Virus record (IMG/VR): IMGVR_UViG_3300029286_000074
Span: 1-45,952 of that record
DNA: 45,952 bases
Source of the DNA: a virus
Direction: 5' to 3' (one strand)
The notes under the pieces are model-generated. The model saw only the letters and a program-made list of their open reading frames with translations. It did not search any database and was not told the origin of the DNA. This document shows, one piece after another, positions 15,359 through 22,179 of the stretch (its first letter is position 1; every line of letters starts with the position of its first letter). A program made the translations under genes and the position numbers.

Positions 15359-15874
15359 ATGAGAGCATTAAATGGGTATCACATCATAGAAATCCGTGAG
15401 GGTGAGAAAATCAGACATTTTCCATCTCGCTCTACTGTCAATCAGTATTCTACTGCAAAATGCCGTGTGATGGATCTTTTGCGAGACAGAAGATTCAAAC
15501 ACCTTGGAGAAAGACACTTTGAGATATGGGATGGGATTAGTGCTGTCATGAAAATTACAGCGTTTCCCGATGGCACTTACGTTGAAAAAAGTTATCTCTT
15601 GAAGCCGAAAAACATGATTGAAGCCCAAGGATATGAAAGAGATTGGAACAATTATTATCGTCCCCGATTAAAGAATCAACGTACCGGGAAATCATCAGCA
15701 GATATTTCCTCTTGGGTTATGTCATCTGCTAAAGACCCCGGAAAGTTTGATTCTTCAATTTCAAGAGTGAAAGCGTCCAAGGAATCTGAAAGAACATACA
15801 CAAGATGGTCGGGTCGTTTATCAGATGTTGGTTTAGGACATCAGAAAATAAAACACCGAGAGGATGACGAATGA
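15359..15874 (+). CDS. First early gene, unknown 171-residue protein
   Basis: ATG 15359 is chosen because GAAAGGAA precedes it; an upstream in-frame ATG at 15284 lies inside leader hairpin 1. The product is basic, with a compact N-terminal domain (about 1-85, alternating strand-like segments HIIEIREGEKI, HFEIWDGISAVMKITAF) and a Ser/Arg/Lys-rich C-terminal half without Cys pairs. No family is recognised. It overlaps the next small gene as ATGA. Confidence 0.75.
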   Translation: MRALNGYHIIEIREGEKIRHFPSRSTVNQYSTAKCRVMDLLRDRRFKHLGERHFEIWDGISAVMKITAFPDGTYVEKSYLLKPKNMIEAQGYERDWNNYYRPRLKNQRTGKSSADISSWVMSSAKDPGKFDSSISRVKASKESERTYTRWSGRLSDVGLGHQKIKHREDDE

Positions 15875-15963
15875 AAAAGAAGCCAAAATTGAATAAGAAA
15901 GAAAAGTTAAGCAAAGCCATCCGTAAGATTGCTAAAGAAGCCACACGGAATCGTACTCATTGA
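15871..15963 (+). CDS. Small basic peptide, 30 residues
   Basis: The start overlaps the previous stop (ATGA), with AGAGGATGACGA as ribosome binding site. The product is half Lys/Arg (begins MKKKPKLNKKEKL, then SKAIRKIAKEA), likely one amphipathic nucleic-acid-binding helix. Function unknown. Confidence 0.55.
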   Translation: MKKKPKLNKKEKLSKAIRKIAKEATRNRTH

Positions 15964-15975
15964 AAGGGAGGCAAC

Positions 15976-16161
15976 ATGAAAGTAATCATTGCACAATTCT
16001 TTCCTAACGGAAATGAAAACAGAATCTTTGATCTTTCCCCGGAACAAATTGCAGATAAGAAAAAAGAAGGATGGTTAGTTAAAGAACAAATCGGCACTTA
16101 TCGTCCAGGATTTTACACGAAAAAGCAAGAGTTTCTTGCAGCCAAGGGAAAGAACTTCTAA
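15976..16161 (+). CDS. Unknown 61-residue protein
   Basis: It begins 12 bases past the previous stop with AAAGGGAGG upstream. It reads MKVIIAQFFPNGNENRIFDL then a Lys-rich, Tyr/Phe-containing tail. No family is recognised. Its stop lies ten bases before the first ribozyme element. Confidence 0.7.
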   Translation: MKVIIAQFFPNGNENRIFDLSPEQIADKKKEGWLVKEQIGTYRPGFYTKKQEFLAAKGKNF

Positions 16162-16169
16162 GAGAAAAT

Positions 16170-16243
16170 GGGGATGGATACAAACAATAGTAGAGTTTTG
16201 TCTTGTATTAACCCACATGGACAGTCCAAAGTCTGTCCAAATA
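16170..16243 (+). ncRNA. Twister-like ribozyme, copy 1
   Basis: P2 GGG (16170-16172)/CCC (16212-16214); GA then TGG (16175-16177); P1 ATACAA/TTGTAT with a long loop; TAA with predicted cleavage 16209^16210; T2 bases AC; P4 GGACAG/CTGTCC with loop TCCAAAGT. T1 pairs TGG with CCA, a variant unique to this copy and fully compensated. No downstream GTGC partner. Confidence 0.75.
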
Positions 16244-16264
16244 CCGGGTAAAGGAGAAAGAAAG

Positions 16265-16588
16265 ATGGAAGCCATGATGGAATATTCGTGGGAAATAAAA
16301 GTAGATTATCGGATCAAAGAGCTTGTTCGTGACATTATTCCAATCAGTCATCAGCAAACAGCCGATCAGCGGGAGGCAAACGATTTGATTTACAAAGAAT
16401 TGATTGCCTTGATGAGCAATTATCTTCCTGTCGGAACAATTGAGCGACATGTTTTTGACCATTATGTCAGAGTTCCGTGGGTGTATAATTGCTATTCGAT
16501 CTCAACTCTAATTCCTGAACCACCCTTTTGGTTTGAGTACAGAGAATTTACCGGAACTATTTATCTGAAATGCATTGTTAATCCGTAA
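16265..16588 (+). CDS. Unknown 107-residue protein
   Basis: ATG 16265 follows AAAGGAGAAAG, the standard ribosome binding site behind these ribozymes. The product is mixed helical and strand, rich in Tyr/Trp near the end (RVPWVYNCYSIS, PPFWFEYREFTG). No family recognised. It is the first gene of ribozyme-bounded segment 1. Confidence 0.7.
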   Translation: MEAMMEYSWEIKVDYRIKELVRDIIPISHQQTADQREANDLIYKELIALMSNYLPVGTIERHVFDHYVRVPWVYNCYSISTLIPEPPFWFEYREFTGTIYLKCIVNP

Positions 16589-16621
16589 AAACACTAACCA
16601 CTAACAGGAGAGGAGAGAGAA

Positions 16622-16978
16622 ATGAATATCGTAATTTGTTTTGAAGACGAAATGGATGAGGAAACATTGGAACTTCTTTATGAAGACCTTGAGGAAACAG
16701 GTTTTCAGCTCGTCATGGAATTTGATGATGGAGCCAAGATTGTTGCAAATGTTCCCGACGAAGTTCCTGACCCCGACTATCCCGGAACTGTTGAAGATTA
16801 CTGGGAGGCAGTCATCAATGAATCAATGTTCCCGTGCTGTGATGGTGGGAAAACCGAAACGGATTGTGGTGTTTACTGTGTCAAAACTTTGAAGCAATTC
16901 CGGGAAGATGATCAGAAATTGAATCCCACCCTTGAAGGTGGGGGCTACGGTGACATTCTTTCTGACATCGAAGATTAA
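16622..16978 (+). CDS. Unknown acidic 118-residue protein
   Basis: Ribosome binding site CAGGAGAGGAGAG precedes the ATG. The product is strongly acidic (ICFEDEMDEETLELLYEDLEE; VPDEVPDPDYP), with four Cys near FPCCDGG...CGVYC. DNA-mimic and metal-binding roles are both possible from composition; neither is supported by a motif. Confidence 0.75.
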   Translation: MNIVICFEDEMDEETLELLYEDLEETGFQLVMEFDDGAKIVANVPDEVPDPDYPGTVEDYWEAVINESMFPCCDGGKTETDCGVYCVKTLKQFREDDQKLNPTLEGGGYGDILSDIED

Positions 16979-16999
16979 CCAAAAGGGGAAGGAGAGAAT

Positions 17000-17083
17000 A
17001 TGAAAAAGACAGAGTGGTTTACCGTTATGATGGCAATCTTCACAATCATTGTCATGACCATCTGGATGACTGTCAATTTGTAA
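17000..17083 (+). CDS. Small single-pass membrane peptide, 27 residues
   Basis: ATG follows GGGGAAGGAGAGAAT. The peptide is MKKTEW followed by one hydrophobic helix (FTVMMAIFTIIVMTIWM). Its TAA stop runs straight into ribozyme copy 2. It is a phage-type small membrane protein of unknown function. Confidence 0.6.
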   Translation: MKKTEWFTVMMAIFTIIVMTIWMTVNL

Positions 17084-17084
17084 T

Positions 17085-17143
17085 GCAGACGGCTGCCGCA
17101 ATGCGGCAGTAATGCACATTTCCCGTCCGAAGTCGGGAAAAAT
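17085..17143 (+). ncRNA. Twister-like ribozyme, copy 2
   Basis: P2 GCA/TGC; GA then CGG (17090-17092); P1 CTGCCGC/GCGGCAG; TAA with predicted cleavage 17110^17111; AC; P4 TCCCG/CGGGA with loop TCCGAAGT. T1 CGG/CCG is compensated. Downstream ATGTGC can pair with GCACAT after cleavage. Confidence 0.85.
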
Positions 17144-17164
17144 ATATGTGCTGGGAGAGAGAAA

Positions 17165-17338
17165 ATGGAAAAGAGAGAAGTACAGATTGCCGGAACATGG
17201 CGGGAATCTGCACAAACTTTCGGGAAAAATGTAAAGATTTCCCGAGAGAATGCAGATAAACGGTTAACCGAAATCATCAAGCAATTCACCCGGAAAAATA
17301 CTGTGATGTCCACTTTTGTTCTTGCCGACGAAAACTAA
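17165..17338 (+). CDS. Unknown 57-residue protein
   Basis: ATG follows GGGAGAGAAA. Basic and short (starts MEKREVQIAGTWRESAQ); no Cys, no membrane segment. It is supported by the ribosome binding site and tight packing behind ribozyme copy 2. No family recognised. Confidence 0.6.
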   Translation: MEKREVQIAGTWRESAQTFGKNVKISRENADKRLTEIIKQFTRKNTVMSTFVLADEN

Positions 17339-17360
17339 ACCCGAGAAAAGGAGAAAAACC

Positions 17361-17510
17361 ATGTTAGAATATGTTATCGGATTTTTAGTGATATTCGGAA
17401 CTTACTGCATTATGGACAAAATTTGTGATCTTGTCATCAAAAAAGGTTGGAAAAAGCTGTCATTGGGTAGTCTGAAAAAATCCAGACAGGTCATTAGGAT
17501 TTCAAAGTAA
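17361..17510 (+). CDS. Small membrane protein, 49 residues
   Basis: ATG 17361 follows AAAGGAGAAAAACC; an upstream in-frame ATG at 17316 lies inside the previous gene. One N-terminal hydrophobic helix (YVIGFLVIFGTYCIM) is followed by a Lys/Arg-rich cytoplasmic tail. Unknown function. Confidence 0.65.
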   Translation: MLEYVIGFLVIFGTYCIMDKICDLVIKKGWKKLSLGSLKKSRQVIRISK

Positions 17511-17534
17511 AATCCGCACCCAAAGGAGAAAAAC

Positions 17535-17696
17535 ATGGCAAAGAAGAAAGAGCAATCCATCACTAAGGAACAGCAAGAAGTCTTTGATTTTGACTGGAGC
17601 AAAGTAAAAGCTCCAACGGCTGATGATTTTCGGAAACTGAGATTGGATCCTGCATTCAAGAAAATGAACAAACGGAATAAGAAATTGCATCCGTAA
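17535..17696 (+). CDS. Unknown basic 53-residue protein
   Basis: ATG follows AAAGGAGAAAAAC. Starts MAKKKEQSITKEQQE and ends in a Lys/Asn-rich tail (KKMNKRNKKLHP). No recognised family. The stop lies five bases before ribozyme copy 3. Confidence 0.6.
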   Translation: MAKKKEQSITKEQQEVFDFDWSKVKAPTADDFRKLRLDPAFKKMNKRNKKLHP

Positions 17697-17701
17697 TACA
17701 T

Positions 17702-17838
17702 GCAGAGGGTAAGGATTTGAAATACACACCCTACCGATTAGGGGTTCAAGATTCTACGGATACCTTGTATAATATATCGGGTTACTAAAATTTCAAATCC
17801 TTATAATGCACACTCACCGTCCCAAGTCGGTGAAAATA
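17702..17838 (+). ncRNA. Twister-like ribozyme, copy 3, with enlarged P1
   Basis: P2 GCA/TGC; GA then GGG (17707-17709); P1 is a 14-bp stem (TAAGGATTTGAAAT with its complement ending 17803) capped by a 66-base insert (17724-17789) instead of a short loop; TAA with predicted cleavage 17804^17805; P4 TCACCG/CGGTGA with loop TCCCAAGT. Downstream TGTGCA can pair with TGCACA. The insert contains its own small stem and a TATAAT. Confidence 0.8.
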
Positions 17839-17869
17839 ACTGTGCATAAAAGGAAAAAGGAGAAAGAAA

Positions 17870-18589
17870 ATGAGTAAAAATGGAAAGAAGGTAGCGGAAG
17901 TGAAGAAACTGACACCGGTTAAGAAAGTCATTGTTGCCAGTTCCGAACTTACGGATGCAGAGCTTACGGGAAATGCTTCAACGACACCAGAAAATCTGAC
18001 TCCCGTTGTCAATGAGTCAGAACCTGTTGTGGAAGCAGCAGAAACGTCGGCTGCCGCAGTTGAGCCTGAGGTTGCTGACAAAGTCGAAGAGCCGAAAATT
18101 GTTCGTCCCGATATGCCCGCAGATTTCTGTATGGATCCGGCAGATTGGGACAGCAATCGTTTGTTCTTGGATAAATCCAACAACAACTGCAAGACCTGTG
18201 AGAAAGATATGCCTGAATGCTTCGGTGTTTGTCTTGCTCGTCAGAATTTCCTTTCAGGTCCTGGCAAAGTTGTGAAAGCTAAGAAGGACAAAGGAGCGAA
18301 AGCTGTAAGGACCAACAAGAACGGAAAAACTCCTCAGTCAATTGTCATTGACGGTTACATCAAAGCGGAAATGACTGTTGCCAATATGATCATTGAGTTG
18401 GCAAAAGCTGATTTCGGCGGAGAAACTGAACCGGGTCTGAAAGCTTCAAAGGGTCGTATTTCTTCACATCTCAATGCCATTGAGAAAGGAACATACTGTC
18501 GAGCGGCAGAAATGCTTCCCTTTGTGGCATACTTGAAAGCAGTACCGGTTGCTGCTGCTGTTGCAGAACCCGCTGTTGCTACCAATTAA
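17870..18589 (+). CDS. Unknown protein with Cys motif and Ala/Glu/Pro linker
   Basis: 239 residues. A Lys-rich N-terminus and an acidic Ala/Val/Pro/Glu-rich linker (about 20-75) lead to a segment with CKTCEKDMPECFGVC (about 104-118), a probable metal site. Then comes a basic stretch (KAKKDKGAKAVRTNKNGK) and a C-terminal domain (about 160-220) with a helical pattern like a winged-helix regulator. The layout resembles the protein at 42474-43085. The ribosome binding site is AAAGGAGAAAG behind ribozyme copy 3. Its codon use is somewhat more GC-rich than its neighbours, which may reflect high expression. Confidence 0.75.
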   Translation: MSKNGKKVAEVKKLTPVKKVIVASSELTDAELTGNASTTPENLTPVVNESEPVVEAAETSAAAVEPEVADKVEEPKIVRPDMPADFCMDPADWDSNRLFLDKSNNNCKTCEKDMPECFGVCLARQNFLSGPGKVVKAKKDKGAKAVRTNKNGKTPQSIVIDGYIKAEMTVANMIIELAKADFGGETEPGLKASKGRISSHLNAIEKGTYCRAAEMLPFVAYLKAVPVAAAVAEPAVATN

Positions 18590-18622
18590 GTCAGAAATTC
18601 TTAACACCTGAAAGGAGGATGT

Positions 18623-18634
18623 ATGCGTAGGTAA
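18623..18634 (+). pseudogene. Three-codon ORF with strong RBS (gene scar)
   Basis: AAAGGAGGATGT is followed by ATG CGT AGG TAA, that is, Met-Arg-Arg and stop. An intact initiation site with no gene behind it looks like the remains of a deleted gene between the 17870 gene and ribozyme copy 4, or a minimal leader. Confidence 0.4.
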
Positions 18635-18655
18635 TCAGAATTAAAAAATCCCAGG

Positions 18656-18726
18656 GCAGAGGGCAAGAGACTGTCGGGAGATAGGCTCTTGTAATGCACA
18701 TCTCAGGTCCCAAGTCCTGAGAAAAT
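18656..18726 (+). ncRNA. Twister-like ribozyme, copy 4
   Basis: P2 GCA/TGC; GA then GGG (18661-18663); P1 CAAGAG/CTCTTG with a larger loop; TAA with predicted cleavage 18692^18693; AC; P4 CTCAGG/CCTGAG with loop TCCCAAGT. Downstream ATGTGC (ending in TAAGGAG) pairs with GCACAT over six bases. Confidence 0.82.
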
Positions 18727-18750
18727 CTATGTGCTAAGGAGAAAGAAAGT

Positions 18751-18924
18751 ATGCCACACTTCAGTCAATGTTGTCCGGGAAGAGATGATTACATCTGCCA
18801 AGTTTGCGGTAAAATCAAATGCAGCGGTTGTCAAGATTCTGTATGGCGTCCTGACATCACGGGAAACAAATCAGCGGGAAATGTTTGTCCTTCTTGTTTG
18901 GAAAAACACAACAAAAAGGCTTAG
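18751..18924 (+). CDS. Small zinc-ribbon-like protein, 57 residues
   Basis: ATG follows AAGGAGAAAGAAAGT. Eight Cys occur in pairs: CC at 7-8, CQVC (16-19), CSGC (24-27), CPSC (46-49). This is a two-site treble-clef or zinc-ribbon pattern. It probably binds zinc and perhaps nucleic acid or protein; no specific family. An overlapping ORF in another frame (from 18731) is a shadow, with no ribosome binding site. Confidence 0.7.
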   Translation: MPHFSQCCPGRDDYICQVCGKIKCSGCQDSVWRPDITGNKSAGNVCPSCLEKHNKKA

Positions 18925-18948
18925 CAATTCCTGAGAAAGGAAAGAAAG

Positions 18949-19185
18949 ATGAAAAGCAACAATTCCCAAATTAAAAGCAGTAATTCCATTACTTCCAAAA
19001 CTTGGAAAATAATCAATGATTTATTTGATGACTTCCAAGAAGATAAGGAAGACTACTCTACCTCGGCATTCAAAGAAGAAATTGAAGATTGTTTTTCCAA
19101 CTATGTTCAAGAAACACTAAATGTCACTTTTACCGAAAAAGAACATGAAGAAATTACCGAAACAGCGTTACAGTGGTTTCACTGA
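18949..19185 (+). CDS. Unknown acidic helical protein, possibly frameshifted
   Basis: 78 residues from ATG after GAAAGGAAAG. Polar Ser/Asn start, then acidic helices (DLFDDFQEDKEDYS, EHEEITETALQWFH). Immediately after the stop, the +1 frame stays open to 19306 and its product repeats the pattern (TEVVEMALFWF against EITETALQWF). The real protein may therefore be longer through +1 shift, or the gene may be broken. Confidence 0.6.
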   Translation: MKSNNSQIKSSNSITSKTWKIINDLFDDFQEDKEDYSTSAFKEEIEDCFSNYVQETLNVTFTEKEHEEITETALQWFH

Positions 19186-19306
19186 CTGGTTGGTAGAAAA
19201 AGGAATCAATCTTACTCATGATGACGGTACGGAAGTTGTAGAAATGGCTTTGTTTTGGTTTTCAGAAAACATGAATAGCCGTTACCATAATAACGAAAAC
19301 AATTAA
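19164..19306 (+). CDS. Continuation in +1 frame of the 18949 gene
   Basis: About 45 codons in the frame +1 to the preceding gene, read through TDWLVEKGINLTHDDG and ending MNSRYHNNENN. It has no ribosome binding site or good start of its own (an ATG at 19121 lies deep in the previous gene). It is either the C-terminal part reached by a frameshift at TGG TTT CAC TGA, or a fragment separated by a one-base mutation. Confidence 0.4.
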
Positions 19307-19341
19307 GACTCAGAAATAGGAGAAAGAGAAAAGGAGGATTT

Positions 19342-19458
19342 ATGTGTGAGCATAAAAAACCGAGAGCAATGGTTAGCACACTTTGCCAGAAATGCAAAGC
19401 AGCCAACAACTTTGATCGGAAACAGATTGAACGCCTCCGAAAGATGGTGAAAAAATGA
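19342..19458 (+). CDS. Small Cys/His protein, 38 residues
   Basis: ATG follows AAAAGGAGGATTT. C2, H4, C15 and C18 (MCEHKK...LCQKCKA) form a likely single zinc site, followed by a basic helix (RKQIERLRKMVKK). It overlaps the next gene as ATGA. Function unknown. Confidence 0.6.
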   Translation: MCEHKKPRAMVSTLCQKCKAANNFDRKQIERLRKMVKK

Positions 19459-19760
19459 AAATGCCCATATTCTATCAGAAAAATCCATCATTCAAGGCTA
19501 ATTACGATTTGAGTATTCCAGATATTCTTCTCGGAAAAACTCACCGCAAAGTAGCAAGCCTCGAAGCTGACAGCTTGGATGAAGCATACGAGAAAATGCA
19601 AGGTGAAGTTTGGTCACCTAACGGAGAAAAACGTAATCTCATTAGTATGCTAGGTTTGCACCACACAAGCATGAGTGTCGGAGATGTTGCTATGTGTTTC
19701 CTTCCTGACGAAACGAAATTCTTTCAATGTGACCAAACAGGTTGGAAAGTAGTTTATTAA
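19455..19760 (+). CDS. Unknown 101-residue protein, YodL-like motif
   Basis: Starts in an ATGA overlap. The C-terminal part HTSMSVGDVAMCFL...QCDQTGWKVV resembles the conserved end of YodL-like small proteins common on plasmids and phages, with a Ser-x-Ser-x-x-Asp-Val core. Function of that family is not established. Followed directly by ribozyme copy 5, whose first bases abut the TAA stop. Confidence 0.75.
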   Translation: MKMPIFYQKNPSFKANYDLSIPDILLGKTHRKVASLEADSLDEAYEKMQGEVWSPNGEKRNLISMLGLHHTSMSVGDVAMCFLPDETKFFQCDQTGWKVVY

Positions 19761-19761
19761 T

Positions 19762-19820
19762 GCAGAGGGCACCGCAGAAATGCGGTGTAATGCACAAACA
19801 GGTCCCAAGTCCTGTTAAAT
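19762..19820 (+). ncRNA. Twister-like ribozyme, copy 5
   Basis: P2 GCA/TGC; GA then GGG (19767-19769); P1 CACCGC/GCGGTG around AGAAAT; TAA with predicted cleavage 19788^19789; AC; P4 ACAGG/CCTGT with loop TCCCAAGT, then TAAAT. Downstream TGTGC pairs with GCACA. Confidence 0.87.
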
Positions 19821-19845
19821 CATGTGCTAAAAAGGAGAAAGAGAG

Positions 19846-20676
19846 ATGAAAGAAAAGGCATTGGTAATAGAATCGGAATGGTCCTGCAAGTTTAATGTAG
19901 GGTTGATCAAAATCCTGGATCAGAAGTTTCGTGGTTCTGACTTCTTCAAAGAGAACCATGATTTCAGAGCATCAAATGGGTTGCTCATTGGATCTTGGTC
20001 ATCTCCTGAAATTAGTTATGATGGAACATACTTCTATGTCAGAGGTAATCACGAAGATACCGATGATACAACGGTTATGACAGATAAGTACGACCTCTTT
20101 TGCAAAATCATCAACGCCATTGCTGAATACAACGAAGCGATGGAGAAGAAACCGGATTACCTCTTTCTTCACAAGAAATTGTGGATGAAACTCGCTGAAT
20201 CTGGCCGTGAGGACAAAGCAGAAGCTTGTAGGGAAGTGATGAAAGAAGAAGGTGTTGAGAAACCCGCTCAATACTGTTTCTTGTGTGAAGAGGCAGGATT
20301 TGATTCTATCCGAGTTGGGTTTGATTCTATCCGAGATGGGTTTGTTAGCGGCACTCCTGATGTTTGTAAGAACTGTAAAGGTTATTGGGGTTATGATGTC
20401 GAAACGTGCTGTGAAAAGGGGTCTTACTATCAAATGTGGGATAACGAATCCGACATAGCTCTCAAGAAGGCTCTTGCATTGAGGATTGCTTTCAATGTGA
20501 AACCAGAACATGCGGCTGACTTCTACGAAGTGACCGATGATGAGCTGTACATCACCCAGACAGAGGGCAAGATTCCAGGGATTAAATCATACCGATCCCG
20601 AACAGGCAAAGGACTGAGGGAATCGAAAGAGGCTATTGAAGCAGCAATGGCAAACTACAACAATTACAAGAGGTAG
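19846..20676 (+). CDS. Unknown 276-residue protein with Cys pairs and repeat
   Basis: ATG follows AAAAAGGAGAAAGAG. N-terminal alpha/beta region about 1-130; middle CFLCEEAG (about 144) and CKNCKGYWG (about 174), a likely zinc site; the loop between holds a seven-residue tandem duplication (GFDSIRV/GFDSIRD). The C-terminus GIKSYRSRTGKGLRESKEAIEAA resembles the ribosomal L7/L12 C-terminal motif, which is often reused in phage proteins. No function assigned. Confidence 0.75.
   Translation: MKEKALVIESEWSCKFNVGLIKILDQKFRGSDFFKENHDFRASNGLLIGSWSSPEISYDGTYFYVRGNHEDTDDTTVMTDKYDLFCKIINAIAEYNEAMEKKPDYLFLHKKLWMKLAESGREDKAEACREVMKEEGVEKPAQYCFLCEEAGFDSIRVGFDSIRDGFVSGTPDVCKNCKGYWGYDVETCCEKGSYYQMWDNESDIALKKALALRIAFNVKPEHAADFYEVTDDELYITQTEGKIPGIKSYRSRTGKGLRESKEAIEAAMANYNNYKR
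20299..20340 (+). repeat. 21-bp tandem duplication within a gene
   Basis: Two copies of TTTGATTCTATCCGAG plus five bases, one mismatch (TTGGG against ATGGG). It keeps the frame and adds seven residues between two Cys pairs. It looks recent. Confidence 0.9.
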
Positions 20677-20684
20677 CAGAGGTA

Positions 20685-20747
20685 GCAGAGAGCACCGACG
20701 AAAGTCGGTGTAATGCACTGGCAGCAGGTCTCAAGTCCTGTGCAAAA
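20685..20747 (+). ncRNA. Twister-like ribozyme, copy 6
   Basis: P2 GCA/TGC; GA then GAG (20690-20692); P1 CACCGAC/GTCGGTG with GAAA loop; TAA with predicted cleavage 20711^20712; AC; P4 CAGG/CCTG with loop TCTCAAGT. T1 GAG/CTC is compensated. Downstream GTGC directly follows P4. The upstream bases GGTAGCAGA are tandemly duplicated across the stop codon. Confidence 0.85.
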
Positions 20748-20762
20748 GAAAGGAGAAAGAGA

Positions 20763-21131
20763 ATGGAAAAAAGAATGGCTGATGCTTTAGATCGGCACAT
20801 CACCGGGAATTACGGGGAAGATCAGTTTAAGAATGAAAAGCCTTTAGAATTCAAAATGGGAGATTCATTCATGTGGGGAGGTGAAAGACATATTCTTGCA
20901 AGAACCATTAACTATCGGGACGAGAACTTGTTTCACTTCCAACTGATTAGTGCAAAAACAGGAAATCGGTATTCCAATAGTGTGGTCACTCACAATTACG
21001 GAATTGATGATCTTATCATCATCAATGAAGATGAAATGATCTACTTACTGGAGATGGACATCAATGTTGATGCCGATGAAATTGAGCGTTATTTTGCTTC
21101 ACATAAGAAAGGTCCTCAATGGAAGGAGTAG
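20763..21131 (+). CDS. Unknown 122-residue protein
   Basis: ATG follows AAAGGAGAAAGAGA. Mixed fold with a GDSFMWGGERHILARTI strand region and an acidic end (EDEMIYLLEMDINVDADEIER). No family recognised. Confidence 0.72.
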   Translation: MEKRMADALDRHITGNYGEDQFKNEKPLEFKMGDSFMWGGERHILARTINYRDENLFHFQLISAKTGNRYSNSVVTHNYGIDDLIIINEDEMIYLLEMDINVDADEIERYFASHKKGPQWKE

Positions 21132-21134
21132 AAA

Positions 21135-21314
21135 ATGCCGAATGATTTCATTAAGATGCGGAACGATATGATGGATGCTGAAGCTTATCTGGCTTTGAAT
21201 CCGAAACCAATAAGTCAATCATCCATTGACAGAGAATGTGCCCGCAGAGATTCAGCAGATCATTACCACAGGCAGAAAGTTTTAGAGATGTTAGATGGGC
21301 ACGATTACGATTAG
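21135..21314 (+). CDS. Unknown 59-residue protein
   Basis: ATG lies three bases past the previous stop with GGAAGGAG upstream. Helical, Met/Asp-rich; ends in LEMLDGHDYD. The TAG stop overlaps ribozyme copy 7 by its last base. Confidence 0.6.
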   Translation: MPNDFIKMRNDMMDAEAYLALNPKPISQSSIDRECARRDSADHYHRQKVLEMLDGHDYD

Positions 21315-21375
21315 CAGAGAGCAGCCGAGAAATCGGCTGTAATGCACATTCTCGGTCTCAAGTCCGAGAAAATTA
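21314..21375 (+). ncRNA. Twister-like ribozyme, copy 7
   Basis: P2 GCA/TGC; GA then GAG (21319-21321); P1 CAGCCGA/TCGGCTG with GAAA loop; TAA with predicted cleavage 21340^21341; AC; P4 CTCGG/CCGAG with loop TCTCAAGT. T1 GAG/CTC. Downstream TGCAT pairs with ATGCA. Confidence 0.87.
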
Positions 21376-21395
21376 TGCATAAAGGAGAAAGAAAG

Positions 21396-22178
21396 ATGAC
21401 AAACGAAGCCAGGGACAACATTATTTCCAAAATCATGAAACTCATGGAACTCGGAAATGCTGAAAAAAACAGTAATCCTCATGAGCGGGAAGCTGCTACG
21501 AGAATGGCAGCAAAAATGATGGCAGACTACTCCATCGACTTTGCCCAGTTGCGAGACGGCAAAAAGAATCCCGATGCTTTTGTCTCTATGTCCGTTGACG
21601 GATCAGAAGATCAAAAGGTAGATTTTGAAGCATCGTTGGCTTTTCATATTGCCAAAGCTTTTGATTGCCAAATGATCAATTCTTTTGTCAAAACATTTAC
21701 TGGAGAACGTCGATATGGGGCATGGGAAATTCATTTCATAGGCACAAAGAACGATCTGGAGATTGCCGTGTTCTTCTTCAAGTATCTTCGGAGAAGTCTT
21801 TATGCCTTGTCACAGAAGAACGTGACCAAAGAGACTGTCATGCCTACTTACACAAGAAGTGGACAACGGAAAATTGATTTGAAAAATGCTCGTAGGAATT
21901 ACTGTTTTGGAATGACAAAAGTTATCGGGGAACGTCTTCTGGAGCTGTATCAGAAACGAGAAGAATTCATTCCGTCCGACTGTAAAGCATTGATGGTTGT
22001 CAAGAAAGATGGACTGGAAAAGAAATTCAGAGAATTGTTTCCTGATGCCAGAAAGGGAAGAGTTACATCATTAAAAGGGGATACATCAGCTTACCATAGA
22101 GGAGCTGAAGCAGGTCACAAAATCAATTTGTCTCGACCCATCGGCAACAATGGTCAAGCATCAGCACAAATCGGTTAA
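21396..22178 (+). CDS. DUF2786-like protein
   Basis: 260 residues; ATG 21396 follows AAAGGAGAAAG. The N-terminus (IISKIMKLMELGNAEKNSNPHEREAATRMAAKMMADYSIDFAQL, about 8-52) matches the DUF2786 pattern found in phage and plasmid proteins. The central part (about 75-150) is alpha/beta, and a basic C-terminal region follows (LEKKFRELFPDARKGRVTS...SAYHRGAEAGHKI). The role of the family is unknown. TAA stop abuts ribozyme copy 8. Confidence 0.8.
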   Translation: MTNEARDNIISKIMKLMELGNAEKNSNPHEREAATRMAAKMMADYSIDFAQLRDGKKNPDAFVSMSVDGSEDQKVDFEASLAFHIAKAFDCQMINSFVKTFTGERRYGAWEIHFIGTKNDLEIAVFFFKYLRRSLYALSQKNVTKETVMPTYTRSGQRKIDLKNARRNYCFGMTKVIGERLLELYQKREEFIPSDCKALMVVKKDGLEKKFRELFPDARKGRVTSLKGDTSAYHRGAEAGHKINLSRPIGNNGQASAQIG

Positions 22179-22179
22179 T

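Noticed and set aside
18731-18934. 67-codon ORF overlapping the small zinc protein
   Set aside because: Starts within the ribozyme tail without an RBS; the other frame has the RBS and a clear Cys pattern.
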